A stretch of DNA of 64,000 nt from Artemisia argyi (taxonomy: Eukaryota; Streptophyta; Magnoliopsida; Asterales; Asteraceae). The stretch is from assembly GCA_030686995.1 (NCBI GenBank), contig CM060681.1:163953333-164017332 (forward strand). The letters are read 5' to 3'. A model generated the notes under the pieces. The model saw only the letters and a list, made by a program, of their open reading frames with translations. It searched no databases and had not been told where the DNA came from. A program made the position numbers and the translations under genes. Numbering within the stretch: the first letter of the stretch is position 1; every line of letters starts with the position of its first letter. Shown piece by piece: positions 22,374-35,292 of this stretch.

Positions 22374-25300
22374 AATCTATTTTATCTAATAAACGTAAAT
22401 AATTTACAAGCCCTCTAAGCATTCACTACAATTAATTTTCTGACGTGTTTCATCTCTGATTGGTTGGTGATTTAATGTTGTACAACACCTCACTGCACTC
22501 TTGATTCAATTCTTTAAAGAGGAATAACAATATACGTTTCTTGACATTGGCTGATGTTAATTTTGGTAATGAATTAATGCATTTATTTTCTTTGTAACTG
22601 ATTGTTCAAAGATGTTTCAAAACAAAATCAAAAATATCAATCACCCATTACTCATCTTTGTTGGACAAACCCTAAATCTCTCTTCTACTGCGTTTCACTC
22701 AATTATTTCGGTTAGATTTAATTATATTGAATCGATTTGGTTTATATTTTGCTGTTTAGTAATTCAATCAAATTGATTTTTGATTGTTTCAATTTAATCG
22801 ATGATACAAGTTTTGATTTAATTTGTTTTTTCAATTTAAATGTTAATAAAAGGTTTAGTTTAATTTGTTTTTATGTTTATGAGGAAAAAAAATTAGTAAT
22901 GGTAGACGTAATTATTTCTGATATGAGTTTCGATTGGATTTTTTTTCTAGGTTGTGTTTTAGGATTCATGATTTTGGCTGTCTAAATATCTTTGGTTGAT
23001 TTATATTGTAAGGATATCATTGCATGGTAAGTTAAATTTATAATTATTATGATAACTATGTCAGTGGATGTGTTTTACGGTTTTTGTTGATTTAATGCTT
23101 TGAAATTGTTGTAATTTTTGAAGGACAAGAGGCTCATGTTTTTAGGTGACTATGTACAAAGAAGCATGTTTGACTCCATGGTGTGTTTGGTTTAGTCTGT
23201 AATTCCAGAAGGAACAAGTCACTTCAAAAAGTACCTCCTATAACCCATGTGTATGATAGGTTTAGTTTTGAACCCATGTGTATGATATATTATGTTGTTT
23301 TGATGATGTGGTGATTGTTGATACATCTGATATAAACTTACTGCTTCTACACTACTAATAATTTATGTTTTCAGGTTCCACCAGGGGCAAATGGAAAAAT
23401 AGGGGTAGCTAAATTGTAAAAGAGGCATAGTGATGGTCCATTGAAGAGCCAAGACAGTTTTAACATAGTCAATTACTAGACTATAAAACATAAGGTACGT
23501 TTTCGATATTTTATTTCACTTCTTTTTGTGTAATTATTTAACTTTATTTGCTTTTCATGTGAATTTGATGAATTTCTTATTTGCTTATTTGTTTTTTTCT
23601 ATAGAATTTGCTTTTTTTTATTGTAAATCACATGATGAACCACATGTTGTTCATGTGGTTTTAGTGAGTTTAATTAGACAATAGTGTGCATATTGGTCAT
23701 TAATCATAATAATCCTAATTGGAAACAACATATTCATATGTGATAACAATTGCCTTTGTGGAACAAGTTTGATAGAAAAGAGATGGATGAGCAAGTTTTT
23801 ATAGGAATACTCAAAGCCCCTATATGATGAACAATGCTAAATAATATATTATAGGTGGGACAAGTTGAAGTGAATAAATTGGAAAAAATGGTATTATGAC
23901 CTTAAATGATAAATTGTTGGTAAAGAATCTCTGATAGGATCCTATGTAAGCAACCCCTAAGTTTGGACCAAGTGTTAGAGCTTAAGAATGTAATGACGCT
24001 AATGAGTACACACAAATGTTTTGAGAGACATTCTTGAGGAGGTGGTTGGGCCTTGACATTGTTAAGGGATGTTTGGTCGAGAATGTAGTCAAAGCGAGTG
24101 ACCTTGCTATCCGAGATATGAGTTGTAGTGATCCTTAAGTTATGCTTACATTGGGATCCGGGTAAGCCAAAATACCTTAAGAAAGATTGTCTTTTTGATG
24201 CATGCCTATAAGTAGGACAATTTCATGTTAGTGTGAAAATGAGAAAATCTTGTGCTTTGGGTGCAGTCACTGAAGATGCAAGTTATAAAGAACAACCTCA
24301 ATCTTTCTTGGAATGAAAAAGTTAATTTTATCAATTCATGATAATGTTCCACTCTTGATAGCGGTATGTCAAAATATGTTAATTTAGTATTGTGAAAGGA
24401 TTATATTGATGTGGCCAAGTAGATTTTCATAAAAAAATATTTTTGTAGGATGGTGATATGGCTGGGTGGGTAATCGGAAAAAACAGGCTTGGACAACTTC
24501 GCTATATTTTTAAGACGAGTAAAAATAGACCATCTCGAGTTGCATAGCTGCCAAGATATTATTGACTTCTTTAACATGCCACAACTTTTTCTTTGAACAG
24601 AAAAGAAGTTTATTGCAATAAGCCACCGATAAGCTAGAAAACACATAATACCACAAGCACTTAAACTAATAACACCACGAGACCCTATTCTAGGAATGAT
24701 AAAACTAAATTTAATTGGATAAGCTTTTTGTAACATTCTTGAAGGTACCTTTAGAGGCAGTCCTCTTTTGTCTTAGTTGACCACATTTAGTATGAAGAAA
24801 CTGATGAAGATCCAAGAGACATTATGCACAAGACGATTTCTAAGTTTACGGTATGTACTTTTATGCAAATGTTAAAATCAAAACTGAGTTAGACGAAAGA
24901 AGGTTAAAATTGATTATTTGTTTTCCTCTTACTATGACATTTGCAATTGAAATGACATCGGTTTAGGTCTTTCTGAACTCATGAAGCTGATTGTATATAC
25001 ACTTTCAATATTTCAAAATGGGTGGAGTTGAGTAACAGGTCAAAAAGGAGGTTTATCGAACACTTTTACTAAATCTTTATTTGACGTTTAATATGTTTGC
25101 CTTCTTTAACTTTCAATTTGGCATTTGTAAATATATTATTTACAGTCTTTACACTTACATTGTTTACATGTTTCAGAATATGCAATTACTAAAACGTGTT
25201 GTTGATATATACCTACCAGTTACAAATTTTATTTATTTATTTTTATTTATTTATTATTATTTTATTTTTTTTGCATACTATAGATGCTACAAGTGGATAC

Positions 25301-25934
25301 ATTAGTTATCTTTGTGACAGCGTATGTTGGTTTTTGCATGTACAAGAATGATAAGTCTTAGGTTACAATAATGATGGAGGAGCTTTGATGCTAAACGAGG
25401 TATTTTTGTAAGCTTTTAATTTTATATACGTTTGATAAAAATATGACTTCAATACTAACCCATATATATGCATTCAAGGCGGTTCTTACCAATAAGAAGC
25501 TAGAAAACAAGAAAAGTTATCATATAAATTATCTTGAGTTAACTATGTATGCATGCTGATGTTGTGTTACCTTATGAAGTAATCTGCAAATATGTTTTGT
25601 GTGCAACCATCAATTTTGCTCTTCTTATGGCATCAAAGGAATGAAGGATCTACTTATGTTACAGATGCAGATGTGTAGAAAAAATCAGCCAAATATAAGC
25701 CTTCGGGATAATGGCTTGCTGAGGATGGTCTTTTTAATCTTAATGATGTAGGGCGGGGAGAAAGGCAGCAGTGTGTTGTTGCCGCATCAAATATTCTCTG
25801 CAACTTCTCTTTTTTTCTAGAAAATGGAGTCAAATAAGCCTAAATATGTTTGTCTCCGTTTTAAGAATAAGGTACGTTCTGATGTTAGGAGTTAGATTCC
25901 CTAAATTAGGCCTTAAGTTAGTGAAGGTGTAATG
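22374..25934. other. Unassigned region with exon-like scraps
   Basis: A CT-rich leader-like stretch with CCCTAAATCTCTC near 22670 and splice-like borders (TTTTCAG at 23374, AAG/GTACGT at 23492; GTATGT at 24851) suggest a decayed spliced gene. The enclosed frames are full of stops and no protein family was recognised. The ORFs at 24401-24736 (-) and 25081-25305 (+) look like noise. Confidence 0.25.
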
Positions 25935-27572
25935 TGTTGATATAAATAATGCCCAAAAACATTATTAACATATATCGATATCTCCATGTTTTGATAATCA
26001 CAAAACGTAAACTCATTGAACTACAAATTATGACGTAAACAAGTATTTAGTCGTAAATATTTGCTTTAGCATCCATATCACTTAAGGTATGAATAAATAA
26101 AGTGTCTAATCCATTTTATGATCAAAGGAATTTTTATTTTTACAAATCTTACATTTTATTAAAGTGAGACAAACATTTTTAAACTTATACAAAACATTTT
26201 TGTATTTATAAGAAATGTTTTATTCAAAATAAATATTTTGAATTCAAATTTCAACCCAAAAAACGGCTACATTCTTCAGGAAAAACCTCCCTCACAAAAA
26301 GACAAAAAATCTGAAGAAAAAATATTTTTTTCTTAGGCGGCCCTCTTAATTATACTAGGCGGTCCTCTTAATTATTAAGGGGACCGGCACCCAATTAAGG
26401 GGACCGGCCACGCTCCCAAATAGTATTTTTCTCCCTATAAATACTGGTTCATCCCACAGAATTTTTTCACCTTTTGCACGAAAATTTTCAGTCCCAATCT
26501 CTTTAAAACATCATTCTAAATCCTTTGATCATAAGATTATAAGTCTTTGTTTCAAGTGATCCAATCCTTTACCACTCAAAGTGCAAGAGAAGAATTCTCC
26601 CAATCATAAAGCCAAAGATGTATTAGGATCTAGTTAGTGTTTATGTAATGTTGTGAGTTATGTATATGTAATAAGTAGATCAAGATGATCTTACTTAGTA
26701 GTGAGTTTATGAGTGAGTAAGAAGTAGTAGTGTGGAGAAGTCATGAAGTTGTGAAGAAGTAGATGTGTGAATATGTAGTGGAGTATAGAAGAAGTTGTGG
26801 AGTAGTGAAGAAGTCGTGAAGTCGTGAAGTCATGAAGAAGTCGTGAAGTCGTGTAGAAGTTGTGTAGTGATCGAAGTAGTGTTGTGAGATTTGTTCTAGC
26901 TACTATTAGAACTCGACATTTAGCTTAGTGTCGTTAAATGGTGTAAGCAAAAGTTGTGTACGGTTTTCTCCGCCAAAAGGGAGCTTGTTTAGTTGTGAAG
27001 AAAACTCTCGAGTACGTGACTCGGGGAGTGGAGTAGGGCAAGGAAGGCGTCCTTGTAGCTGAACAACTATAAATCATTGTGCCCGGTTTGCATTTCCTGT
27101 CTCTTATCTCTTTTCATTTATTCTTGCATTTATCGCTTTACATCTATGCTTGCCTATATGTCTTAGTTGTTGCTTATATACTTGTGATGATTGATTGTGT
27201 TGTACATAGAAGTTAATATTGTGATTGTATGTATAATTATATGATATGGTCAAATAGATTATTATTCACACTTCTCATATTAAGTTTAACTTGATAGATA
27301 ATTTGATACAAAACGTTTTAAGATTTTAAATGGAAAATGTATTCACACAAAGACCGACCAAAGCTCCATTCATAAAACTAAGCTTTTTCCAAAACCTTAC
27401 GTATATAATTGATCATATTGATTATATGGTGTTTTCATACTAAACTCTAATTAAAGGTTTTCCAAACAAACAATTGAATAAATTCAAATCAACATTTTGA
27501 AACAAAGTTTTTATAAAATGAAAAAGAGGAGAAAACTATTCAACCCCCCCCCCCCCCTTCTAGTTTTCCACA
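25935..27572 (+). repeat. Element C 5' LTR
   Basis: 1638 bp, starting TGTTGATAT and ending TTTCCACA, aligned throughout with 5646-7285. It holds the two-forward, two-reverse module at 26335-26409, a TATA box near 26436, the minisatellite and the R-U5 block at about 26911-27085. Confidence 0.93.
26335..26409 (+). promoter_or_regulatory. LTR half-site module of element C
   Basis: Forward sites start at 26335 and 26357; inverted sites follow up to 26409. TATAAATA is at about 26436. Same order as in A. Confidence 0.75.
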
Positions 27573-27574
27573 AT

Positions 27575-27587
27575 TGGTACCAGAGCC
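27575..27587 (+). other. Primer-binding site of element C
   Basis: TGGTACCAGAGCC, identical to that of element A, 2 nt after the LTR. Confidence 0.85.
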
Positions 27588-27856
27588 ACGTCGCTCAAAT
27601 TTTTAAAACAAATGGTTTTAAAAATTGAGTACGATCCATGTATTAAACTACCCATTAAGGAGGATTAAATATGAAAAGTGTTTTGTTGATTAACTTGTAT
27701 TAGTTTTGATGATATATACACTAATTATACTAGCTCGAAATAATATTATGCTTCAAATAAGTGTTATATGTTCGGTATCAAAATCAGAAGTTACACATCT
27801 TTCCGAAAAGTCAGAAAACAATTTTTTACAAAAAAATGAAATTTTGAGTACCAGAT

Positions 27857-27929
27857 GGGCGGCCCCCTAATTGTCTGGGCGGCCCCCTTAAATACTGGGC
27901 GGTCCCCTTAATTATTTAAGGGGCCCGCC
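27857..27929 (+). promoter_or_regulatory. Leader half-site module of element C
   Basis: Three forward GGGCGGYCCCC sites and one inverted site, as in A 614-687. Confidence 0.7.
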
Positions 27930-30900
27930 TGTCTGTTCGACAGTTTTTCGAAAATTTTGAAAAATCATATAAAATTAACCGTAACTCCGTAGAAGTCGTG
28001 CCACCCGGCGTTTTAAAGGTAATTGAGTCTACTTTCATTTAAAAATACTTACAAGTAATCATTACAAACTTAAATAAGTAAGAAAGTTAAAATACTATAC
28101 GGTGGTCAAAAATTTGTGTTTCGTTTTAACGTAAAACTTTTATTTTACCTTTTCCTTCAAGTCGGGCATTCCTAGTTGATATACTTTTGAAAAATTTAGT
28201 ATTTATGTTTTCAAAATATTTATCTTAATTAAATTATAAAATGGGGAGGAAACTATTTTATTTTCAAATAAATTCGAGCTAAGTAAACATTGGTGTATAT
28301 AATACACAAAACGACGACAAGTGTTTTATGTGTTATGTGAACTTCTTTGTGATTTTATTTTTCTAAATTGAATATATTAAATGACTGTTGCTATTTGAAG
28401 TTTAGCTATGTGTATATCTATGCATATGTGCCCTATTAGTTTATAGCTAGTTTTCCGGTTTATACTTAACTAGATCTTATGCTAGATTTCTTGCGTTAGG
28501 ATTGTTATAATATGCTTGCATTGCATATAGGTATAGATGGCTTAACGTTACTCAAACATCTTGTAAATGAGTTAAATCTAGTCACCTAAATATTTCAAAC
28601 AATTTAATCTACTCTTCTCAACACACTTCAATATTTTCAACAAATTACCTTGTTTTACCTCAGGTTGTTTGAATAAGAGAAATTAAATTATTTTAAAACA
28701 TTAGTAGTTATATAAAAGAAAAAAATATTTTCAAAATCTAAGTGTGTTCATAATAAGTAATAATGAAGAGTATTTCACATAAACAAAACATATAACAAAC
28801 ATGAAGTAATAAGTTAAATTTCAATCATTCACTAACCTCACTCTTAAATAATCTTAGGATTAATGAAACACACTGTCAAAATGCCTATTTATTTTAAATG
28901 AGTGTTTGTGAGGGTTAAGAAAGATCTTGATATTATATCAATTCATTATTCAAATTATGGTTGATATATTCATCAAATCTAATTGACGTGTTTCTGAGTG
29001 TGGACAAGAAATTGGATTGTTATTTGTTTAGCTTCAAGATTATATCAAATTACAACAAAAGATATAGTCTTGAATCTACATACTCAATCACACTAGATTG
29101 ATATGAAAATAGTTACATCCTTTGTAGATGAAAAGAGTATGCATTGTATCATAACTCCCACTTGTGTTGATAATGTCATATTGAATCTACTTGTCCAATA
29201 ATTGTGTTCCAAATATTAGAATAACATTTTAAACACATTCATAAAATATACAATGAAGTAGGATTGACGACTTGGATGTTTCGTCCGAAATATTCAAGCA
29301 ATTTACATTGCAATGCAATGGATAAATGTGTCATATCCGAAAAACAAAACATGAGCAAACTAACAACATATGTAAACTTTGCTCACACTACTTAAAATTA
29401 TCACTTCAAGATAAAATACATATGTAAGAATAATACACACTATATATTCTATGTATTTCATTTTCTTTGTAGCATGAATGGTTGTGTTACAAGATAATGC
29501 ACTACATTTTTTTCTAAATAATATAAGTTATTAGTATTGAAAAATAACTTGTCACAATCCATAAACAAGTAAAATTTATTTTTTCAAATACTTGTTAAAG
29601 TATAATATATAACATTGGCAAAAATCATAGAAAATAATATTTGTTTAAAAATATATTAATGTCTAGTTTTGATATCATTTGAGAATCACAAACTCATTTA
29701 AGATAAATAATCTTAATGAGATTCATTTCACAAGAGATGCTAAGGTGCACTCTTATGTCTAGCACAGTTATTAAATCAAGTAATATGTCATCAAAACCAA
29801 ATAACCGGTAAATCATGAACAAAGGATTAAAAATTTTGTTTACTCTTATCTAAACATTCAACACATCTCTATTAGGATCGTGAATATAATATATCATCTA
29901 GATTTACCTTCATAAAAACATGATGTTTGAGTCACATTAAGCCAAGTATTAGTGAATCAAGCAAACTTCATATTTGGTAATCTTCGATAGGTAAATTTAG
30001 GAACTCGATTTTTTCTAAAAAGAAAATGACTACTGGTGAATCTATTGACTAGAAATCCAATTTAACCTAACGGTAGAATTACTTCTATGTGAGAAGTTGG
30101 GTGTGTGTAACCCGTAAAAATGGTCGTGTTTAGCCTGAATTGAGCACCACTAGTAATAGTCTCATACTCATTCTCCAACTTGATTAAATTGCTCTTCCTA
30201 TATATACCTAACGCTAGTTTACTTTTATGAACTCTGCTTCTCATTAGATTCTTTCATTCGTAGACTATGGCATTAAGTTAGATAAGCATGCGAAAACAAA
30301 AGAACTATAGATGTTAGGTTATACCCCACTCAACACTCTCGCATCTAACATATAAATTATCGTCTTCATTTCCTTTAGGATCATAGGATATGTAGAAACA
30401 ATATCATGAGATAATAATAGGCTTAACCAATCCTCTTGAGCATGAGATCTTTAATAAACATTTTTTAAATATTTGATATTTGATATTTGTTGTCAAAAAT
30501 CTAATATCTCTAAAAATATGCAAAAACCTCACATTTTGGAAAATAGTTTTTCAAATAACTATCCCACTTTTAAATAACATGTTTTCACTATCAGTATCCA
30601 CAATTTTGTTTTGATCAAAACTAAAGATTGGGAATATATTCCTTACCGTTCACTCACACATTTTGAAGTAAAAACCCAATCTATTTTATTCAAATAACTC
30701 TCACATCTAAGTGAAAACTTACTTTCAAACATTGTTGAATAATGCTAAAAACGTCTCTTTTAAAATCATGCATGGTGATCTCATATTTGTCATCTATATT
30801 TATATAAATGACACTTATAAGTGAACTAAATCAAATCAAGAGAACCATGGTTTGTTCATTAAGACTTTGTTTGTAACAAGTCTAGAATTCCATGCTATCA

Positions 30901-31212
30901 TAACTACCCACTTATTGCACATTGATACACATTAGGATTAATCCTCCTAGTTATGTAGTTATGAAATACTTAATGTTGCTTATTGTTTCCTAGCACTTAT
31001 ATTTTACTTGCTTGATGAGTATGTTTGCATGCTAGATGAAATTGCTTGTTTACTTAATCTCTTTTATTAACATGCTTTGGCTACATAATTGCCTACATTA
31101 TTAGTATATGCTTAATTGCCTCAAAGAGTTGGACTTGTTTGAAACCATAAATACAACCTTTCTGCAATTCACTACCAAAAACCCTTTTCTGGCAATCTGG
31201 GAATCACCAGAT
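27930..31212 (+). other. Noncoding internal region of element C
   Basis: Matches element A 688-3967; no credible ORF. Confidence 0.7.
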
Positions 31213-31265
31213 GGGCGGCCACCTTAATTATAAAGGGGACCGGCCTCCAATTAAGGGGACCAACC
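31213..31265 (+). promoter_or_regulatory. Pre-ORF half-site module of element C
   Basis: One forward and two inverted half-sites, as in A 3968-4020. The TATA-like box and ATG (31443) that follow are kept, but the ORF is cut at 31593. Confidence 0.65.
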
Positions 31266-31593
31266 ATCTGATGGTCGAATATGTTGTTTCCTTTTTCTAC
31301 TTTTTAGCCCATTTCATCCTACACTTCCCAAAATTCATAAACCTATTTTATCCTAAACCTTCTATCAAAATTTATACATCCTTAATCCCACAAATCCTAC
31401 ATTATAAACACTCTCATTCCTCTCAATCTATACTTATCTCTTCATGACCTCTCCCATTAAACCAAAACCACCAAATAACCCGTTTAGAGAAGAAAGCCTA
31501 ACTTCCATTAAAAGGCCGTCAAACCAAATGATGTTGTCAAACATCCAACACCAAATTCCTCCTATGTCTTCAACATTACATACCTAACACCTC

Positions 31594-31927
31594 TGTTGGA
31601 AACATACTTTTGTATTTTAGTCAAGTCTAGGTCATTACCTTTTGTAATAGGTTGCTTAGTTATTTATTTCACTATGTTTATGTTACTAGGCTTAAGTATG
31701 CATGTCCATGGGCCTTGAAAGCTCACGTTTAAGATGAAAGAGGGAGGAAGGGAGTGTTGCCCTACTCCTCCCCTATATATACTAAGCTCATGTAAACATT
31801 AATGTTGTTGGTTATTTGAATATCTTAAGGAAACTCTTGCAATTACTTTTCTCTCATTCTTATAATCAACCATCTCTTATTCTCATCTCATTTCTTATAC
31901 TTGTGTTTACAAAATGGTGACATAACA
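31594..31927 (+). repeat. Element D 5' LTR
   Basis: Starts TGTTGGAAAC. The end is set at TAACA (31923-31927), because the primer site follows 2 nt later in the same AACA-AG-TGGTATC context as in element B', and because TGTT and AACA then mirror each other. Length 334 bp. CTATATATACTAAGC near 31771 is the likely TATA box. Confidence 0.85.
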
Positions 31928-31929
31928 AG

Positions 31930-31943
31930 TGGTATCATTCGCC
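31930..31943 (+). other. Primer-binding site of element D (altered)
   Basis: TGGTATCATTCGCC: the first eight bases fit initiator-Met tRNA, the rest differ from the usual AGAGCC. Either mutated or primed by another tRNA. Confidence 0.65.
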
Positions 31944-32241
31944 TAATAGAGATTGAAGTGCTTTTCTTGGTGTTAACGTGGGATTTAGGGTGTTGTTTCA
32001 TCATCTTTTTGCTTCTTTCTTTGTTTCTTACACTCAAATCTTGAAGCTTGGATAAGTTTTAAGGTTAATATAGTGTTTAGAAGCTTAGATTTTGCATAAA
32101 GTTTTGATTTTTAAGGTTTTTTCTACTCAAAATCTTCAATAGTTAGTGTTTTCTAAGTATTGGTGAAGTTATTTGATTAAAAGTACCTTATTTCTAAGCT
32201 TTTTTCTTCAAAAATTTGTGATTTTTCAAGTTTTTGACCAT

Positions 32242-32803
32242 CTTACGCGTAAGTTTGGTGAATAGTACGTTTTAAAAGCTGTCTACAGTACTTTTTTGTC
32301 CTTTCTACGCATAAGTTTTGCCTAAAACCCCTTTCCTACGCATAACTTTGGTCAAAACCCTCATTCTACACTTAACTTGGTCTTCTACGCTTAAATCCTA
32401 CGCGTAAGCTCCATTCCTACGCTTAAGTTCTACGCTGAAGTTTCATCCTACGCAGAAGTTGCCTTTCTACGCATAAGTTTGATCTTACGCATAAGATTTA
32501 ATCTTACGCGTAAGTTGCTGGAATCTACGCTTAAGTTTCATCAAAGGTCTTCTCCTTGTGTTACAGTGACTCAGTACTTCCCTAGCTTGGATAAGTTAGT
32601 GGAATACTTCGACTACGGATATCTTTCAAGCTTGGATAAGTTTGAAAGATTTGTTTGGTCTTTGAACCTTACGCATAAGAATCTTACGCATAAGCTTAGA
32701 ACTTACGCATAAGGTGTATCTTACGCATAACTCTATAGTTTACGCATAAGATCAACCTTTACGCGTAACTTTGAAGTCTACGCATAAGTTTCAGTTTTAC
32801 GCG
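32242..32803 (+). promoter_or_regulatory. Leader array of about 20 YTTACGCATAAG motifs (element D)
   Basis: About 20 copies of a 12-mer close to CTTACGCATAAG lie in 560 bp, with variants CTACGC and GCGTAAG; the form CTTACGCGTAAG (32242-32253) is a perfect palindrome. Spacing is irregular and the DNA between is unrelated, so this is not a simple tandem repeat. The array ends about 95 bp before the gag start. A similar array precedes ORF3. Function unknown; a protein-binding array is inferred. Confidence 0.8.
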
Positions 32804-32898
32804 TAAGATTTCAACTTACCCCAGGGTTTTAGATCTTAACCAAAGGAACGTGCATTTCAATCTTCTACAAAGATCCATTACTACACAAGTGTTCTAAG

Positions 32899-35292
32899 AT
32901 GTCTCAACCACCACATTACTACTTTTCTAATCCTCAGCAACAACAACATCAGCAGTATCAACAACAACAATACCATCAGCAACAATCATATCAACAACCT
33001 TCACAATCATACTTTCATCAACAACCGTTTAATCAACAACCACAATATCTCATGATGCAACAACATCAAATCATTCCTCAACAACAACCATATCAAATGT
33101 CACAACAAAACACTCAGTTTTCCTCCAAACAAGCTCACTGGTTTGATAGAATGTGTGAAGTTATTACAACTCAACAATCCAGACATGAGGCGGGATCACT
33201 TGAAACACCTCCAATGCTAACACCCGGGAACTATGTTCAATGGTCAAGTCGATTCTTACGATTTCTTGAACTAAAGAAACCTCATGGGAAATTCTTGAAA
33301 CAAGTGATACTTGAAGGACCATTTGAGTGGCCAACAAGATTTGACATTGGTGATCCAACTGCTGATCCTCCATGTGCTCCTGCAGATAGACCACTCCCAG
33401 AATCTCAACTCACAGAAGAACAAAAATTACATCATGAAGCTGATGAGTATGCAATGGCTTATATACTTCAAGGTATACCTAATCCAATTTATCAAAGTGT
33501 CGATGCTCAGAAAACAGCCAAAGCTATGTGGGAACATGTTCATCTCCTTATGGAAGGCACTCAATTGAACAAAGATGATATGGAATCCAAACTCTACATG
33601 GAATACACTGACATCACAATTGAACCAGGAGAGTCACTTGAATCCTACTATCATCATTTCACAAATGTGGTCAATGATCTGGAACGTCACAAAATCACAG
33701 TACCAAGGATCGCAGTGAACTCCAAATTCGTTGGTAGTCTTGGCCCGGATTGGCATAAATATGTGACATTTGTTCGGCAAACCAAAAATCTTCATGATGC
33801 ACCATATGGATTGTTGTATGATTTTCTGAAACACCATGAACCTGAAGTGGAAAAAGATCGAGCTCTTCGAGGAGGATACTCACCATCACCAACACCAAAT
33901 TCTTTGGCACTCGTAGCTCAATCTCCCTATGCTCCACAACCAATGTCAAATCATGCATATGTTCAAGAGCAAAACTACTTCAGTTATCCACAATCTTCTA
34001 CCTCGAACCAAATGGTCCCTTATGATTCATCTCCACAGAATACTTCTACTCAACTTGTTCCATTAAACAACAATGATGCAGTGTATTACTCCAACTCCAA
34101 TGAAGATGACGATGACTTTAATACGTTGAATCAGGGACTTGCTCTTATTGCTCGTGCTTTTATCAAATTCTCCAACAAAACAAACAACCGTCAACGTTCA
34201 TCTTCTAACACAAGGAATCAAGTTGTTCTCAATGATGGAAGGGTGGAAATTCAGAATCGTAACTATGGTCGATCTGGTTCAGGAAGTTCTTTAGGAAATT
34301 TTAGGAATGGTCAGAGGTTTAATAACAATGGAGGGTTCAGAAACAACTCAAGCTTTTCTCAGCAAAGGTCTGAACCAGTTGCAACTAGGAACTCAAACTC
34401 AGGGAATGCAGTGTGGTGTTATAACTGTAATGAACAACGTCATATAGCGACATCATGTCCTAAACCGAGAACTCGGGGTAGTAAGTTTCACAAGCAGGCA
34501 TTACTCATGGCTCTTCAAGATGAAAAAGATGGACATTTCCCTGAACAGGATAACAACTTCATGGCAAATGTGAACAATGATGATGACATGGAAGATCTGG
34601 AAGCCAATGCAGCTGTGATGCTTATGGCCAACATGCAAGAACTTCAGTTTAATGATTCAGGTCCAGTGTATGACACTAACGGCTTGTCTCAGGTACATGA
34701 CCTCAATGCATGCCTAATACATGATATAGCCTCACCTTCAGCTTCTGAATCAGATATGGCGCAAGTTGTTCCATTTGACTCATCTTCATATTCTCAAACA
34801 GATAAACAAATAAGCACAGTTATCATATTTGATGATGACACACTTGTTTCATTTGATGATCCTATTGATAATGATAAACATGATCAAATAGAACAACATG
34901 AACCATCGTTTGATCCAGACCCTGACCTCATATTGTTATCCAAACAACTGAATGCTCAACAATTGCAAATCATAAAATGCAACGAGAAAAACAAAGCTTT
35001 AAAAGAAACAAATGCGTCACTTGCAAGAGATATTGAGTGTTATAAAATTCAACTTTCAAATCAGGAAGACAAGATTAAACATGCAAAAAGTTTTGAAAAA
35101 GCTTTTCAAGAATCTTACAACAAAGAGCAAGATCTTCAACACAAAATGCAAGATTTAATTGAGTCAAACGGAAAGTTGATTTCTAAACTCGAAAGTGAAA
35201 AGTGTGAACTGAAAATGCAAGTTGAACGTCTTCAAAAAGGTACTTTCAAAAACAGAAACAGAATTGTCCAGTTGCAAAAAGGATTTTTGTGA
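32899..35292 (+). CDS. Gag of element D (N-terminal ORF, intact, 797 aa)
   Basis: The start follows the motif leader. Residues 1-75 are Gln/Tyr/His-rich. The copia Gag core runs from about 95 to 330 (WSSRFLRFLELKK; LQGIPNPIYQ; ESLESYYHHF). An Asn/Ser/Arg/Gly-rich basic stretch follows, then a CCHC zinc knuckle, CYNCNEQRHIATSC (about residue 510), for RNA binding. The C-terminal part, from about residue 670, is a long coiled coil. The frame then slips into a continuation that starts before the stop (35222 onward). Gag builds the cytoplasmic particle. No stop interrupts these 2.4 kb. Confidence 0.92.
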   Translation: MSQPPHYYFSNPQQQQHQQYQQQQYHQQQSYQQPSQSYFHQQPFNQQPQYLMMQQHQIIPQQQPYQMSQQNTQFSSKQAHWFDRMCEVITTQQSRHEAGSLETPPMLTPGNYVQWSSRFLRFLELKKPHGKFLKQVILEGPFEWPTRFDIGDPTADPPCAPADRPLPESQLTEEQKLHHEADEYAMAYILQGIPNPIYQSVDAQKTAKAMWEHVHLLMEGTQLNKDDMESKLYMEYTDITIEPGESLESYYHHFTNVVNDLERHKITVPRIAVNSKFVGSLGPDWHKYVTFVRQTKNLHDAPYGLLYDFLKHHEPEVEKDRALRGGYSPSPTPNSLALVAQSPYAPQPMSNHAYVQEQNYFSYPQSSTSNQMVPYDSSPQNTSTQLVPLNNNDAVYYSNSNEDDDDFNTLNQGLALIARAFIKFSNKTNNRQRSSSNTRNQVVLNDGRVEIQNRNYGRSGSGSSLGNFRNGQRFNNNGGFRNNSSFSQQRSEPVATRNSNSGNAVWCYNCNEQRHIATSCPKPRTRGSKFHKQALLMALQDEKDGHFPEQDNNFMANVNNDDDMEDLEANAAVMLMANMQELQFNDSGPVYDTNGLSQVHDLNACLIHDIASPSASESDMAQVVPFDSSSYSQTDKQISTVIIFDDDTLVSFDDPIDNDKHDQIEQHEPSFDPDPDLILLSKQLNAQQLQIIKCNEKNKALKETNASLARDIECYKIQLSNQEDKIKHAKSFEKAFQESYNKEQDLQHKMQDLIESNGKLISKLESEKCELKMQVERLQKGTFKNRNRIVQLQKGFL

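Larger units (their letters stand above)
25935..31593 (+). mobile_element. Element C: second copy of element A, 3' truncated
   Basis: The 5' LTR is 25935-27572, followed by a primer site and about 4 kb of internal DNA matching element A 327-4340. At 31593 it stops abruptly at the 5' LTR of element D. The internal ORF, polypurine tract and 3' LTR of C are missing. The simplest history is insertion of D into C, followed by a deletion on the right side of D. Confidence 0.9.

Noticed and set aside
24401..24736. Minus-strand 111-codon ORF as a membrane protein
   Set aside because: No start context, family motif or conserved neighbour; AT-rich DNA gives such ORFs by chance.
32242..32803. CRISPR-like array
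   Set aside because: Repeats are too short, imperfect and irregularly spaced, and lie in a plant retroelement leader.
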